Assembly (NCBI RefSeq): GCF_029255185.1
Contig: NZ_JAPUVO010000129.1
Span: 27,599-91,598 of the forward strand
DNA from: Propionivibrio sp.
GTDB lineage: Bacteria > Pseudomonadota > Gammaproteobacteria > Burkholderiales > Rhodocyclaceae
Direction of reading: 5' to 3'
Length of the DNA: 64,000 bases
A model generated the notes under the pieces. The model was not told where the DNA came from. It searched no databases and was given only the letters and a program-made list of their open reading frames with translations. Below, piece by piece: positions 53,785-62,829 of this stretch. A program made the position numbers and the translations under genes. How positions within the stretch are numbered: position 1 is the stretch's first letter; each line of letters begins with the position of its first letter.

Positions 53785-55383
53785 TCAGTCCCGCCGTGCA
53801 GCCATGATCATGTCGGACGCTTTTTCAGCGATCATGATCGCCGGCGCGTTGGTATTACCACCGACCAGCAAGGGCATGATAGACGCATCAACCACGCGTA
53901 GGCCACTTAGCCCGTGCACACGCAAGCTGGCATCGACGACGGCCAGTGCATCGCTGCCCATTTTGCATGTACCGACCGGATGGTAGATGGTTTCGGCCTG
54001 CTGACGGATGAACCGCCTGATGTCTTCGTCGCTTTTCACCTCGCGCCCCGGAGAAATTTCTCTGCCACGATAAGCGTCGAACGCTCGTGCTGCAAAAATC
54101 CTGCGCGCCAGTTTAAAGCCGCGTAACAGATGCTCGATGTCTTCAGGATGCGTAAGGTAGTTAGCGCGGATAAGCGGCGCGGCCTGGGGGTCGGCGCTTG
54201 CCAGACAAATTTCGCCTCGGCTCTTGGGTCGCAGATTGCAGACATGCAGGGAATAGCCATCACCACACAGAAACAGTAGATCCCGTGCGTGGTCGCGCAA
54301 CTTGCCCGGGCTGAAATGAAACTGCAGATCAGGCAGCTCCTCTTCAGGAGTGCTTCGCGCCACGGCACAACCCTCGGCGCCATTGGTGGTGAACATTCCC
54401 CGACCTGCGGCCAGATAGCGCACCAGATCCAGACCACCGCGCAGAACACTGCGCCAGGTAATGCCGTAGGAAACGGGTTGGGTACAGGCCTGCACCAGGA
54501 TGACGTCCAGGTGATCCTGAAGATTCTGGCCGACCCCCGGCAAGTGATGGCGGGGAACGACCCCGGCGTCATGGAGTTTCCGGGCGTCGCCAATACCGGA
54601 CAACATCAGCAAGTGCGGGCTGTTGATGGCACCCGCCGAGAGAATGACTTCCTGACGCGCACCGACCTGTTGCAACCGCCCCCGGCGCAAAAATTCAACG
54701 CCAACCGCACGCTGCTGTTCAAGCAGAACGCGAGTCGCGTGGGCCTGAGTAATCACCGTCAGGTTGGCACGCGACCTCACCGGCGCCAGATAACCGCGCG
54801 CCGTACTGCAACGACGACCGTTCTTTTGCGTCACCTGAAACGGCCCGACCCCCTCCGGGCTGGCGCCGTTGAAATCGTCGTTGTGCGGCAGGCCGACCTC
54901 GACTCCGGCCTCGACAAAGACCCGTGTCAATGAGCTGGGGCTGCGCAAATCAGCAACGTTAAGCGGCCCGCCCGTGCCGTGATACGCCGACGCTCCTCTC
55001 TCCTGATGCTGCGCACGCTTGAAGTAAGGCAGGACATCGGCAAACGACCAGCCCGGATTGCCAAGCGCCGCCCACTGATCGTAGTCAGCAGGATGGCCGC
55101 GCAAATAACACATTGCGTTTGACGAACTGCTGCCGCCCAGAGTCCGCCCACGCGGCCAGAACATCCGGCGCCCACCCATTTCTGCCTCGTCCTCGGTGTA
55201 GAAATTCCAGTTCAGCACCTTGCTGCGCATCATCCAGAGGATACCCATTGGCATATGAATCAGTGGATGGCGATCCGGCGGACCAGCCTCCAGCAGGCAG
55301 ACCGTAACGCGACTGTCAGCACTCAAGCGATTGGCCAAGACGCACCCCGCCGATCCCCCGCCAACAATCACGTAGTCAAACAT
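53785..55383 (-). CDS. GMC-family flavin oxidoreductase (choline/alcohol dehydrogenase-like)
   Basis: 532 residues from the ATG at 55383 ([20 protein letters not shown], the FAD-binding GxGxxG at the very N-terminus). An ATG at 55413 would give an ATGA overlap with the aldehyde dehydrogenase stop and is a fair alternative. The GMC signature [19 protein letters not shown] and the C-terminal catalytic [10 protein letters not shown] are visible. It likely oxidises an alcohol whose aldehyde the neighbouring dehydrogenase handles. BetA-like by sequence; the substrate cannot be fixed. Confidence 0.9.
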   Translation of the reverse strand: MFDYVIVGGGSAGCVLANRLSADSRVTVCLLEAGPPDRHPLIHMPMGILWMMRSKVLNWNFYTEDEAEMGGRRMFWPRGRTLGGSSSSNAMCYLRGHPADYDQWAALGNPGWSFADVLPYFKRAQHQERGASAYHGTGGPLNVADLRSPSSLTRVFVEAGVEVGLPHNDDFNGASPEGVGPFQVTQKNGRRCSTARGYLAPVRSRANLTVITQAHATRVLLEQQRAVGVEFLRRGRLQQVGARQEVILSAGAINSPHLLMLSGIGDARKLHDAGVVPRHHLPGVGQNLQDHLDVILVQACTQPVSYGITWRSVLRGGLDLVRYLAAGRGMFTTNGAEGCAVARSTPEEELPDLQFHFSPGKLRDHARDLLFLCGDGYSLHVCNLRPKSRGEICLASADPQAAPLIRANYLTHPEDIEHLLRGFKLARRIFAARAFDAYRGREISPGREVKSDEDIRRFIRQQAETIYHPVGTCKMGSDALAVVDASLRVHGLSGLRVVDASIMPLLVGGNTNAPAIMIAEKASDMIMAARRD

Positions 55384-55409
55384 GTTTTCCACGTCCAGAG
55401 CCAGCAACA

Positions 55410-56816
55410 TCATCGCAACAGAAGCTTGATCAAACGCTCGAACAAGGCGCCGTAGGGCGGCTTGAACAGGCCGATACCGGAGAGCCTGGATTGACGGAAA
55501 ACACCCTTTATTGCCGAGAAGGTCTGAAAGCCATCAAACCCGTGATAGCAACCCATGCCGCTGGCGCCGACTCCGCCAAAGGGCAGATCATCCTGCGCAA
55601 TGTGCAAAAGCGTGTCGTTGATCGCCACGCCGCCGGAAACCGTTTCATTGAGCACCCGGTCGATGCATGACGCATCCGTGTCAAAGTAGTAAAGCGCCAG
55701 TGGCCTGGGGCGCGAATTGACGAAGGTAATCGCCTGCGCGAGATCGGCGTAGGGAATTAACGGCAATAGCGGTCCGAAAATCTCATCCTGCATAACGCGC
55801 ATACCGTCATTGACGCCGCGCAGAACGAGCGGCGGCAAGCGCCGCGACACCGGATCGGCGGCCACGCCCGGAATCAGCTCGACCAGCTCCGCCCCCTGCG
55901 CCCGCGCCTCATCGACATAGCCGGACAGGCGCGCAAAGTGGCGAGAATTGATGATGTTGGTATAGTCCGGAGTGGTGCCAAGATCAGGATAACAACGGGC
56001 GACGACACGTTTCGCAACGGCGACGAAGTCATCTTCCTGGCCGCTTGGCAACAACACGTAGTCGGGCGCGATGCAGGTCTGCCCGGCGTTAAGCGTTTTG
56101 CCGACGATAATTCGTTCAACCGCGTGTTCGAAGTTCGCCGCGACGCCAATAATCGCCGGTGACTTGCCACCCAGCTCGAGTGTCACCGGCGTCAGGTTTT
56201 CCGACGCAGCGCGCATGACGTGTTGGCCCACCGGCGTCGACCCGGTAAACAGCAGATGATCGAAAGGCAAGCGCGCAAAGGCCTGGGCCACGCCGGCATC
56301 GCCTTCGACCACCGAAACCTCGTCGTCGGCAAAATCTCCGGCGATCAATTCGGCGAACAGGCGTGAAGTCGCCGGAGTGAATTCGGACATTTTGAGCAGC
56401 ACACGATTACCTGCCGCCAAGGCCGAAACCAGTGGGCCAATGGCCAGATAAATCGGGTAATTCCAGGGAACGATAATGCCGACTGCGCCCAAGGGCTGGA
56501 AACGCACCTCCGCCCGCGCCGGCTGGAACCACAGCGACACGCCACGCCGCTGCGGACGCATCCATCGATGCAAATGCCCCAGCGCATGCGAAATCGCCGC
56601 GTAGCAGGGAAACAACTCGAGCAGACGCGTCTCGGCCAGGGAACGATGGCCAAAATCCTGGCGCACCGCGTCGGCCAGCGCATCGGCGTTGTCACGCAAC
56701 AAACGGTCCAGTGTCCGCAAGCGCCGCGCACGCAATTCACGCGGCGGATTCGGCTCGCCACGTGCTGCTCGCTGCAGCCGGGAAAAACGGATTTCCAGCG
56801 AGTTCACGTCACTCAT
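55410..56816 (-). CDS. aldehyde dehydrogenase (coniferyl-aldehyde-dehydrogenase-like)
   Basis: 468 residues. The NAD(P)+-dependent ALDH family residues are present: N119 in PWNYP, E214 in LELGGKSP and the catalytic C248 in GQTCIAPDYVLL. The C-terminal INDTLLHIAQDDLPFGGVGASGMG is typical of the shorter ALDH3/CalB-like enzymes. It is directly followed by the GMC oxidoreductase, forming an alcohol-to-acid pair. Confidence 0.92.
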   Translation of the reverse strand: MSDVNSLEIRFSRLQRAARGEPNPPRELRARRLRTLDRLLRDNADALADAVRQDFGHRSLAETRLLELFPCYAAISHALGHLHRWMRPQRRGVSLWFQPARAEVRFQPLGAVGIIVPWNYPIYLAIGPLVSALAAGNRVLLKMSEFTPATSRLFAELIAGDFADDEVSVVEGDAGVAQAFARLPFDHLLFTGSTPVGQHVMRAASENLTPVTLELGGKSPAIIGVAANFEHAVERIIVGKTLNAGQTCIAPDYVLLPSGQEDDFVAVAKRVVARCYPDLGTTPDYTNIINSRHFARLSGYVDEARAQGAELVELIPGVAADPVSRRLPPLVLRGVNDGMRVMQDEIFGPLLPLIPYADLAQAITFVNSRPRPLALYYFDTDASCIDRVLNETVSGGVAINDTLLHIAQDDLPFGGVGASGMGCYHGFDGFQTFSAIKGVFRQSRLSGIGLFKPPYGALFERLIKLLLR

Positions 56817-56866
56817 GCTCTCCGACCCTGGTAGTCAACTTCTCGCGAGTGTATGCCGCCGCCCTG

Positions 56867-56986
56867 CTACCCGGCAACCAGCATTGCGATCACGGCGCTG
56901 ACCATGACGGCGGTGGCAAACCACCCGAGCACCCGATGACGCCCTGACAGGGTGTATCGGCCCAGGATTTCCCGATTGCTTTCCGA
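56867..56986 (-). pseudogene. 3' remnant of a membrane transporter gene, possibly Nramp/MntH-like
   Basis: In the same frame as, and directly after, the stop of the small ORF at 56987, about 39 codons read through to a TAG at 56867. They include SNREILGRYTLSGRHRVLGW and a hydrophobic helix ATAVMVSAVIAMLVAG. This looks like the last membrane segment and tail of an Nramp-family metal transporter. There is no start and the rest of the gene is absent, so it is a truncated remnant. The family assignment is from memory of the tail pattern and is tentative. Confidence 0.5.
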
Positions 56987-57196
56987 TCAGTTTTTATGCG
57001 TCACGCGTTGATGCGGCTTTTCAGTAACACTTCGAGACATGGCAATCTCCAGCGCGGTCTCAAGGCGAATAACGCGCTCAGTCAAGCCTTCGATTTTCTG
57101 CTGTTGGCTCACCATTGACCCGGCCATGCGCTCAACCTTGTCATTCATCTTGATGACTGTAGTGATGGCATCCCATAGTTTGTCGGTAACTCCCAT
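56987..57196 (-). CDS. small coiled-coil protein
   Basis: 69 residues from the ATG at 57196, which shares one base with the stop of the upstream gene (TGATG). Heptad-like helical sequence (KMNDKVERMAGSMVSQQQKIEGLTERVIRLETALEIAM). Function unknown. It forms a two-gene unit with the ribbon-helix-helix-like protein. The pair resembles small accessory genes of plasmids or integrated elements, as an inference. Confidence 0.65.
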   Translation of the reverse strand: MGVTDKLWDAITTVIKMNDKVERMAGSMVSQQQKIEGLTERVIRLETALEIAMSRSVTEKPHQRVTHKN

Positions 57197-57471
57197 CAAG
57201 CTGCCTTTCGTTCCATATCGGCAATTCGCTTATTCGAGGCATCGACACAAGCCAGAGCCTTATCGATTGCGGCGTTAGCCTGTGCGCTTGTTTTGTTCAT
57301 CTGGTCAATCATCCCTTCCAGAATCTGGTCATCCTGACCAGGGCGAAACGACGCTGCGGCCCGACGCAGAAACTCACCCATCGACAAGCCTGCCGCCTTC
57401 GCCATTTTGGCTATCTGCCCTTTTTCTGTTGCCGTCACCAGCACGGGAATGCGTTCGGTTGCGGTAGCCAT
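57196..57471 (-). CDS. ribbon-helix-helix-like protein (mobilisation or antitoxin type)
   Basis: 91 residues. The N-terminal 45 residues (RIPVLVTATEKGQIAKMAKAAGLSMGEFLRRAA) fit a ribbon-helix-helix DNA-binding fold as seen in plasmid mobilisation (MobC-like) proteins and antitoxins. The C-terminal half is Ala-rich helix. A clear toxin or relaxase is not next to it. It sits beside the gene remnant at 56867-56986. Confidence 0.65.
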   Translation of the reverse strand: MATATERIPVLVTATEKGQIAKMAKAAGLSMGEFLRRAAASFRPGQDDQILEGMIDQMNKTSAQANAAIDKALACVDASNKRIADMERKAA

Positions 57472-57477
57472 TATGAT

Positions 57478-57617
57478 CTCCTGTGAACATGGTCAGCACA
57501 TGCGCATTGTATAGCGGGCATTGCGGAAAACAAGTCTTGCAGCTTGCCAGAATTTTATCGAAATTAAATTTAATTAATTCTTATTGATTTTTATTTTCGA
57601 TTTATTAAAATAACAAC
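57478..57617. promoter_or_regulatory. AT-rich divergent control region with imperfect inverted repeat
   Basis: The last ~75 bases (57545-57617) are very AT-rich. ATCGAAAT (57557-57564) and ATTTTCGAT (57593-57601) form an imperfect inverted repeat 17 bases upstream of the DUF2089 gene. This could be an operator for the DUF2089 helix-turn-helix protein or for the divergent ribbon-helix-helix protein. No confident promoter boxes could be assigned. Confidence 0.4.
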
Positions 57618-57974
57618 ATGAATTGTCCCTCATGCCATGGCCTAATGCACATTTCTGCGCGAAGCTGCGCGGTGTGCGGGATTGAGGTCAAAGGCCGTTT
57701 CTGCACGTCCAGGCTTGCTCGTCTACCGCCCGAAATGCTACATCTTGCCGAGGTGTTTCTGCTCAACGGAGGCAACCTCAAACAACTAGCGCCGGTGTTG
57801 AACGTGAGCTACCCGACGCTGCGCAAGCGCATCGATGCCTTGGTTGACACCTTGCGTGCATTGCAGGCGGCCGACCAAAGACAGACTGCAATCTGGTTGC
57901 AGGCCGTCGAACACGGCGAAATGACCGCCGAAGAGGCGGCAAGAATGATCAGGGAGATCAATGGTGACTCATGA
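57618..57974 (+). CDS. DUF2089 family zinc-ribbon/helix-turn-helix protein
   Basis: 118 residues. A zinc ribbon with C3, C6, C17 and C20 is followed by a helix-turn-helix (NLKQLAPVLNVSYPTLRKRIDALVD) and a C-terminal helical hairpin (EHGEMTAEEAARMIREIN) resembling SHOCT-like segments. DUF2089 proteins are probable transcription regulators. The stop overlaps the LemA gene by 14 bases, so it probably controls or works with that operon. Confidence 0.85.
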   Translation: MNCPSCHGLMHISARSCAVCGIEVKGRFCTSRLARLPPEMLHLAEVFLLNGGNLKQLAPVLNVSYPTLRKRIDALVDTLRALQAADQRQTAIWLQAVEHGEMTAEEAARMIREINGDS

Positions 57975-58872
57975 AGAAAATATCCGCCGCATGCAGAGCG
58001 AAGGGTTAATCAACGACCGCCAGGCTGATCTGCTGCGCAGCGCTGTTCAGGGACCGGCAAGCGCAAGCCCTGCCCCTGAACCACACCCGGCACGATGGCT
58101 GTTACCGATCCTGGCTGCTGTCATCCTGCTCATTCTGGCGGTCATGCTGCTCTCCGCCGGCACCGAAACGGAAGCCATCCAGGATATCGCACAAACCTTG
58201 AACCAACCGGGGAGTACAGCTCACATGAACCGCAACCTCACTAGCGTGCTGGGCATCGCCCTCATCCTGATCATGCCATTGCTGGTCTTGACCTGGCTTT
58301 ACAATAGCATCGTCAGCCAGGAAGAAAAAGCCATGGAAAGCTGGGCGCAGGTCGAAGCCGCCTACCAGCGCCGCGCCGACCTGATTCCTGCTCTGGTCGA
58401 AACGGTTTCCAGGTATGTAAAGCACGAACAGGCAGCCCTCGAACAAGTCACTGCAAACAGGGCGCAAACTACCCCTGACGCTGATGTCGACCAACTGCTC
58501 AAGGCACAGAAACAGGCCAATGAACTTTTGCGCGCCCAGTTGGGCAAAGCGCCAACCGACGAGAAGTTGCTGGCTGATCTGGCCAACGCCCAAACCATCG
58601 TCGGCAAACGCGCGCAGCAGTTGATTGCGGTTGCGGAGGCGTATCCACAACTTCGAGCCTCCGACCAGTTCCTTCAATTGCAGGCGCAGTTCGAGGGAAC
58701 AGAAAACCGCATCCTTACGGCTCGCAATCGCTTTAACGAAACCGTTGAAACGTACAACGCCAGCATCCGCAAATTGCCGGGCAGCCTGATCGCCGGAATC
58801 GGCCACTTTCAGCGCAAAGCCTATTTCAAGGCCGCTGCGGTGAGTGCCCAGACGCCTGAACGCAAGTGGTGA
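57961..58872 (+). CDS. LemA family protein with extra N-terminal domain
   Basis: 303 residues, about 100 more than simple LemA. The N-terminus (EENIRRMQSEGLINDRQADLLRSAV) is a short helical, SHOCT-like segment. It is followed by a first membrane helix (LLPILAAVILLILAVMLLS), a second one near 93-115 and then the LemA domain (WAQVEAAYQRRADLIPALVETVSRYVKHE). The biochemical role of LemA is unsettled; the genes are commonly paired with TPM-domain proteins, as here. It is coupled to both neighbours by overlaps. Confidence 0.9.
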   Translation: MVTHEENIRRMQSEGLINDRQADLLRSAVQGPASASPAPEPHPARWLLPILAAVILLILAVMLLSAGTETEAIQDIAQTLNQPGSTAHMNRNLTSVLGIALILIMPLLVLTWLYNSIVSQEEKAMESWAQVEAAYQRRADLIPALVETVSRYVKHEQAALEQVTANRAQTTPDADVDQLLKAQKQANELLRAQLGKAPTDEKLLADLANAQTIVGKRAQQLIAVAEAYPQLRASDQFLQLQAQFEGTENRILTARNRFNETVETYNASIRKLPGSLIAGIGHFQRKAYFKAAAVSAQTPERKW

Positions 58873-60173
58873 TGACGATGATGATCCGGCAAATTGGAAT
58901 CATCGCGCTCATCGCCTCCCTGCTACCGGCCTGCAGCCGGGAACCGACCTTGATCAATGACGCTGCCCGGCTATTGAGCGCTAAACAAGCCGCGAGCGTC
59001 GCCACCTTTCATCACTACCTTCTGGCTGACCACGACATCGACTATCGCGTGCTGACCCTGACCCAGGGCGGGGACCTCAACCGCTATACCAGCCAACAGT
59101 TTCAGGCGCTGAAAGTTGGATCTGCCAGCAAAGGCGGGCGCGGCCTGCTACTGGTGCTCGACACTGCCGATAACAAGGTTCGCCTCGAGGTCAGCCGGTC
59201 GCTGGAGGCCGCCTACCCGGACGCTTTTATCGCCTACATCGAACAGCGCCAGATGACGCCATTTTTTGCCGCCGGACGCGTAGCCGATGGCATTTTGGCC
59301 ACCACCGAGCTGATTGTCACCCGCGCCCAGCACACTCAGACCAATCAAGGCTGGGACGACGAAGTCTGGTCGCCTGCGGCGACCGCCGGCGGCGGCGCCA
59401 CGGCCAACGCACGGCTGGACGGTGCGCCGGTCCCGGCCACCATCAGTGACACGCCCAATGCGCAGAAACCAGGCCAAGGCGACTCGCCGCTCGCGCAAAA
59501 TTCCCCAGAAGTGACCTTGCAGGCCTATCTGAACGCCATGTCGACGCGCAACGCCAGCCCCGACCTCGACATCTATTCCGCGCCGACGCGCGCCATGCTC
59601 AAACAATGGGTCGTCACCCCGGCCCAGATGGACAACATCGTCGCCACCTATCGCGACTGTCATGCCGACGCTGTCCGCTACGATGCACAGCAAACCCTGG
59701 CGGTCATCCGCTACCCGGTCGACGAGCGTATGTGTTCGCCATGGTTTTTCGTTCGCCAGGGCGATCGCTGGCAACTCGACCTCACTGCCATGCAAGGACT
59801 GATCCGTTTTGGGCGTGACAACAGTTGGCATTTCGACGTGCAACTCATCAACCAACACCCCTATCAGTTCGCCTTCGCCGACTGGGGTTTCGACAACCGC
59901 GGCTACCCGCAGAAAATGCGTTGGCACCTGACCGTTGCCTCCGACCAGCAAGGCCATGTCTGGGTCGCTCGCACTGGCGCCGGATCGGCCGCCGAGGCCT
60001 TTGGCTTCCGTCAGGATGACCGCCTGTTGCGCTGGAATGGCGTCGCGCTAACGCATCACGAGCAGGCCATGCGCGCCATGCAGGACGCCGAGGCTGGCAA
60101 ACCGGTCAGCGTCGACATCATTCGTGATCAGCAAGCCATGCGGCTCGAAGGTCTGGCGCCGCCACGGCCGTAA
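58872..60173 (+). CDS. TPM-domain lipoprotein with C-terminal PDZ domain
   Basis: 433 residues from the ATG at 58872, which shares TGATG with the LemA stop; GTG codons just upstream are less likely. A lipobox LLPAC gives Cys21 as the lipidation site. The TPM domain (about 24-165) contains DYRVLTLTQGGDLNRYTSQQF and GGRGLLLVLDTADNKVRLEVS. The middle is Ala/Pro-rich, then a ~150-residue region of unknown fold. A PDZ domain ends the protein (VARTGAGSAAEAFGFRQDDRLLRWNGVAL). Expected periplasmic and membrane-tethered. Confidence 0.85.
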   Translation: MTMMIRQIGIIALIASLLPACSREPTLINDAARLLSAKQAASVATFHHYLLADHDIDYRVLTLTQGGDLNRYTSQQFQALKVGSASKGGRGLLLVLDTADNKVRLEVSRSLEAAYPDAFIAYIEQRQMTPFFAAGRVADGILATTELIVTRAQHTQTNQGWDDEVWSPAATAGGGATANARLDGAPVPATISDTPNAQKPGQGDSPLAQNSPEVTLQAYLNAMSTRNASPDLDIYSAPTRAMLKQWVVTPAQMDNIVATYRDCHADAVRYDAQQTLAVIRYPVDERMCSPWFFVRQGDRWQLDLTAMQGLIRFGRDNSWHFDVQLINQHPYQFAFADWGFDNRGYPQKMRWHLTVASDQQGHVWVARTGAGSAAEAFGFRQDDRLLRWNGVALTHHEQAMRAMQDAEAGKPVSVDIIRDQQAMRLEGLAPPRP

Positions 60174-60224
60174 AACACCGATGGCATATTGAGGGTTGGC
60201 CCACACGAGAGCAAGAAGCATCAC

Positions 60225-60647
60225 ATGAAACCACGCATTACAGTTATTACCCTCTGCGTTGACGACTTGGAACGGGCGGTACATTTCTACCGCGATGGTC
60301 TCGGCCTACCAACGCAAGGCATCTTTGGCAAAGAGTTTGAGTATGGGGCAGTAGCTTTCTTTGATTTACAAGCAGGATTGAAACTCGCAATCTGGCCTCG
60401 CAAAAGTCTTTCCATCGATTCAGGCATTCCGCTTGGCAGCCCAAGCCCTACTGAGCTCACACTCGGACATAACGTCTCGTCCAAGGCGGAAGTCGACGCA
60501 GTCATGGAACAAGCCAAGATTGCAGGTGCGGTTATCGTAAAACCGGCTCAGGAAACTTTTTGGGGCGGTTACGCCGGTTATTTTCAAGACCCAGATCACC
60601 ATCTCTGGGAGGTCGCGTGGAACCCGCAGTTATTGCCTGAAGAGTGA
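60225..60647 (+). CDS. VOC family (glyoxalase/dioxygenase-fold) protein
   Basis: 140 residues from the ATG at 60225. The N-terminal CVDDLERAVHFYRDGLGLP and C-terminal GYFQDPDHHLWEVAWNP are the two halves of the vicinal-oxygen-chelate fold. The reaction cannot be deduced. It appears monocistronic and is followed by a stem-loop. Confidence 0.88.
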   Translation: MKPRITVITLCVDDLERAVHFYRDGLGLPTQGIFGKEFEYGAVAFFDLQAGLKLAIWPRKSLSIDSGIPLGSPSPTELTLGHNVSSKAEVDAVMEQAKIAGAVIVKPAQETFWGGYAGYFQDPDHHLWEVAWNPQLLPEE

Positions 60648-60660
60648 GGCACAACCCGGC

Positions 60661-60696
60661 GGAGGGCTCGGCGTATGCCCTGCCCTCCACGTTTTC
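60661..60696 (+). terminator. stem-loop between the VOC gene and atoE
   Basis: GGAGGGC (60661-60667) and GCCCTCC (60682-60688) form a 7-bp stem with a 14-base loop and are followed by ACGTTTT. It lies 13 bases after the VOC stop, facing the convergent atoE end. The short T run makes this a moderate candidate. Confidence 0.5.
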
Positions 60697-60697
60697 G

Positions 60698-62113
60698 CTA
60701 ACCGAGAACTGGCGGAATGTACGGCAGTGTTTTGCCGAGCAGCCAAAGCATCAGCAGGACGACGGGCGCATGGAAGATCAGTTGCAGCGTCGAATAGCCG
60801 GCCAGATCGCGCGCCTTGACGCCGGTCAGGCCCATCAGCGGCAGCATCCAGAAGGGATTGATAAAGTTAGGCAGGGCTTCTGCGGCGTTATAGACCTGAA
60901 CCATCCAGGCCAGATTGACGTGCAACTGGTTGGCCGCTTCAAGCAGATAAGGCGCTTCGACCACCCATTTTCCACCACCGGAAGGCAGGAACAGGCCGAG
61001 AATCGCCGAGTAAATACCGCCGATCAGCGGCAGCGTATCCTGCGTCGAAATCGAGACGAAGAATTTGGCCAGAATCTCGTTGAGCCCGGAACCCATCAGT
61101 ACGCCGAAAATACCGGCATACAGCGGAAACTGGAGCAGCACCCCGCCGGTCATCGGAACCGCCTTGGCCGCGGCACGCAGGAAGGAACGCGGACGCCAGT
61201 GCAGCAGCATGCCGGCGATGATGAACATAAAGTTGTAGGTGTTCAGATCGAGCGCCGCCAGGCCACCCTTGGTGCTGAACACATCGTACAGATAGATCAG
61301 GCCCAGGGCGACGATGACCAGGGTCAGCACCGGGCTGAACTCGAGCTTTTCGCCAGGAGTTTGCGGGGTACCGATATCGTCCTTGCTGTCCTGGTAGACG
61401 ATGCCTGCCATTTCAGCCGTCTTGGCATGTTTGGCCGTCGGTGTCGAGGCATAGCAGATCCAGATCGAGAGCACGAAAAGAACGATGATCATCACCAGGT
61501 TCTGCCAGGTAAACAAGGTCTGCTCCAGCGAAATGACGCCGCTGATCTTGAGCAGGGCCGGGGGAATCGATCCCTTGGTCGCCATCAGCAGTGCAGCCGA
61601 CGATGACAGGCCCAGCGCCCAGACACTGCCCAGGCCCAGATAACCGGCAGCCCCCATAGCACGATAATCGACACCGGCAACCCGCTTGCTGATTTCACGC
61701 ATCATGATTCCCGCGAAAATCATGCTAAATCCCCAACTGAGCAGAGACGCCAACATGGCCATGAACGCTACGTAGGCCACCGCCACCTTTGGGGTTTTCG
61801 GAAAACCGGCCAACACGTTGATGACCCTGCGTACCGGCGGAGCAACGGCAACGATATAGCCGCCAATGACGACAAAAGCCATTTGCATCGTGAATGGAAT
61901 CAGGTTCCAGAAGGACTTGCCAAAGTCCACCGAAACCTGGGTCGGGGTGCGTCCCATCGCCAGCGCGGCGGCGCAGACAATGAGTACGGCAATGGCGGCA
62001 AAAACATAGGCATCAGGAAACCATTTCTCGCTCCAATCGGCGAGCTTGGCGCCAAGACGCGCAATGGCGCCCTGCTCATTGGATTCAGATGGGTGCTTTA
62101 TGGACTGATTCAT
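60698..62113 (-). CDS. atoE: short-chain fatty acid transporter AtoE
   Basis: 471 residues from the ATG at 62113, with AAGGAG seven bases upstream. A polytopic membrane protein of the AtoE family with many hydrophobic segments (DAYVFAAIAVLIVCAAALAMG at the first). It includes the conserved glycine-rich part LGLFLPSGGGKWVVEAPYLL. It should bring short-chain fatty acids such as acetoacetate or butyrate into the cell. It is the last gene of atoD-atoA-atoE. Confidence 0.93.
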   Translation of the reverse strand: MNQSIKHPSESNEQGAIARLGAKLADWSEKWFPDAYVFAAIAVLIVCAAALAMGRTPTQVSVDFGKSFWNLIPFTMQMAFVVIGGYIVAVAPPVRRVINVLAGFPKTPKVAVAYVAFMAMLASLLSWGFSMIFAGIMMREISKRVAGVDYRAMGAAGYLGLGSVWALGLSSSAALLMATKGSIPPALLKISGVISLEQTLFTWQNLVMIIVLFVLSIWICYASTPTAKHAKTAEMAGIVYQDSKDDIGTPQTPGEKLEFSPVLTLVIVALGLIYLYDVFSTKGGLAALDLNTYNFMFIIAGMLLHWRPRSFLRAAAKAVPMTGGVLLQFPLYAGIFGVLMGSGLNEILAKFFVSISTQDTLPLIGGIYSAILGLFLPSGGGKWVVEAPYLLEAANQLHVNLAWMVQVYNAAEALPNFINPFWMLPLMGLTGVKARDLAGYSTLQLIFHAPVVLLMLWLLGKTLPYIPPVLG

Positions 62114-62162
62114 CAACACGCTCCTTCACAGGGTTGGATAAATAGTTTTTTATATTTCCGAC

Positions 62163-62828
62163 TTATTTCGGGGTACTGCCCGGCAGCTTCATTTCGCAGC
62201 ACTGCGTGCTGACAATGAACTCGGCTTCGGTCTTGGCGCGGATTTCCTCAAGCGTGATGCCAGGCGCGGTTTCGGTGAGCACCAATTGACCGTCGATAAA
62301 GCGGAAAAAAGCCAGTTCGGTGACGATGGAAGTTACTTTCCCGGCAGCAGTCAGCGGTAGCGAACAGCGATAGAGAATCTTGGCGCCGCCACTCTTGGTC
62401 GCATGCTCCATGGCGACGATGACATTCCTGGCGCCGGTCACCAGATCCATGGCGCCGCCCATGCCGGGAACCATCTTGCCGGGAACCATCCAGTTGGCGA
62501 GATTGCCTAGCTGATCGACTTCCAGACCGCCAAGCACGGTGACATCGACATGCCCGCCACGGATGATGGCAAAGGACAGAGCGCTATCGAAAAAGGCAGT
62601 GCCGGGAACCATGCCGCAGGGCTTGCCGCCGGCATTGACCAGATCAGGCAGCGGGTCGCCGACGAGCGGGCCCAGGCCGAGAAAGCCGTTCTCGGATTGC
62701 AGGGTGATGCGGATGCCCTCGGGCAGGTAGTCGGGAATCAGCGTTGGCAGGCCGATGCCGAGGTTGACCACGTCGCCGTCCTTCAACTCCTGCGCGACAC
62801 GGCAGGCTATGAGATTTTTCGCATCCAT
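62163..62828 (-). CDS. atoA: acetate CoA-/acetoacetate CoA-transferase subunit beta (AtoA)
   Basis: 221 residues from the ATG at 62828 (MDAKNLIACRVAQELKDGD). The catalytic Glu46 sits in SENGFLGLGP. Conserved stretches such as VVPGKMVPGMGGAMDL-like sequence and AMEHATKSGGAKIL agree closely with E. coli AtoA. With AtoD it moves CoA from acetyl-CoA to acetoacetate or other short acids. One base separates it from the atoD stop. Confidence 0.95.
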   Translation of the reverse strand: MDAKNLIACRVAQELKDGDVVNLGIGLPTLIPDYLPEGIRITLQSENGFLGLGPLVGDPLPDLVNAGGKPCGMVPGTAFFDSALSFAIIRGGHVDVTVLGGLEVDQLGNLANWMVPGKMVPGMGGAMDLVTGARNVIVAMEHATKSGGAKILYRCSLPLTAAGKVTSIVTELAFFRFIDGQLVLTETAPGITLEEIRAKTEAEFIVSTQCCEMKLPGSTPK

Positions 62829-62829
62829 T

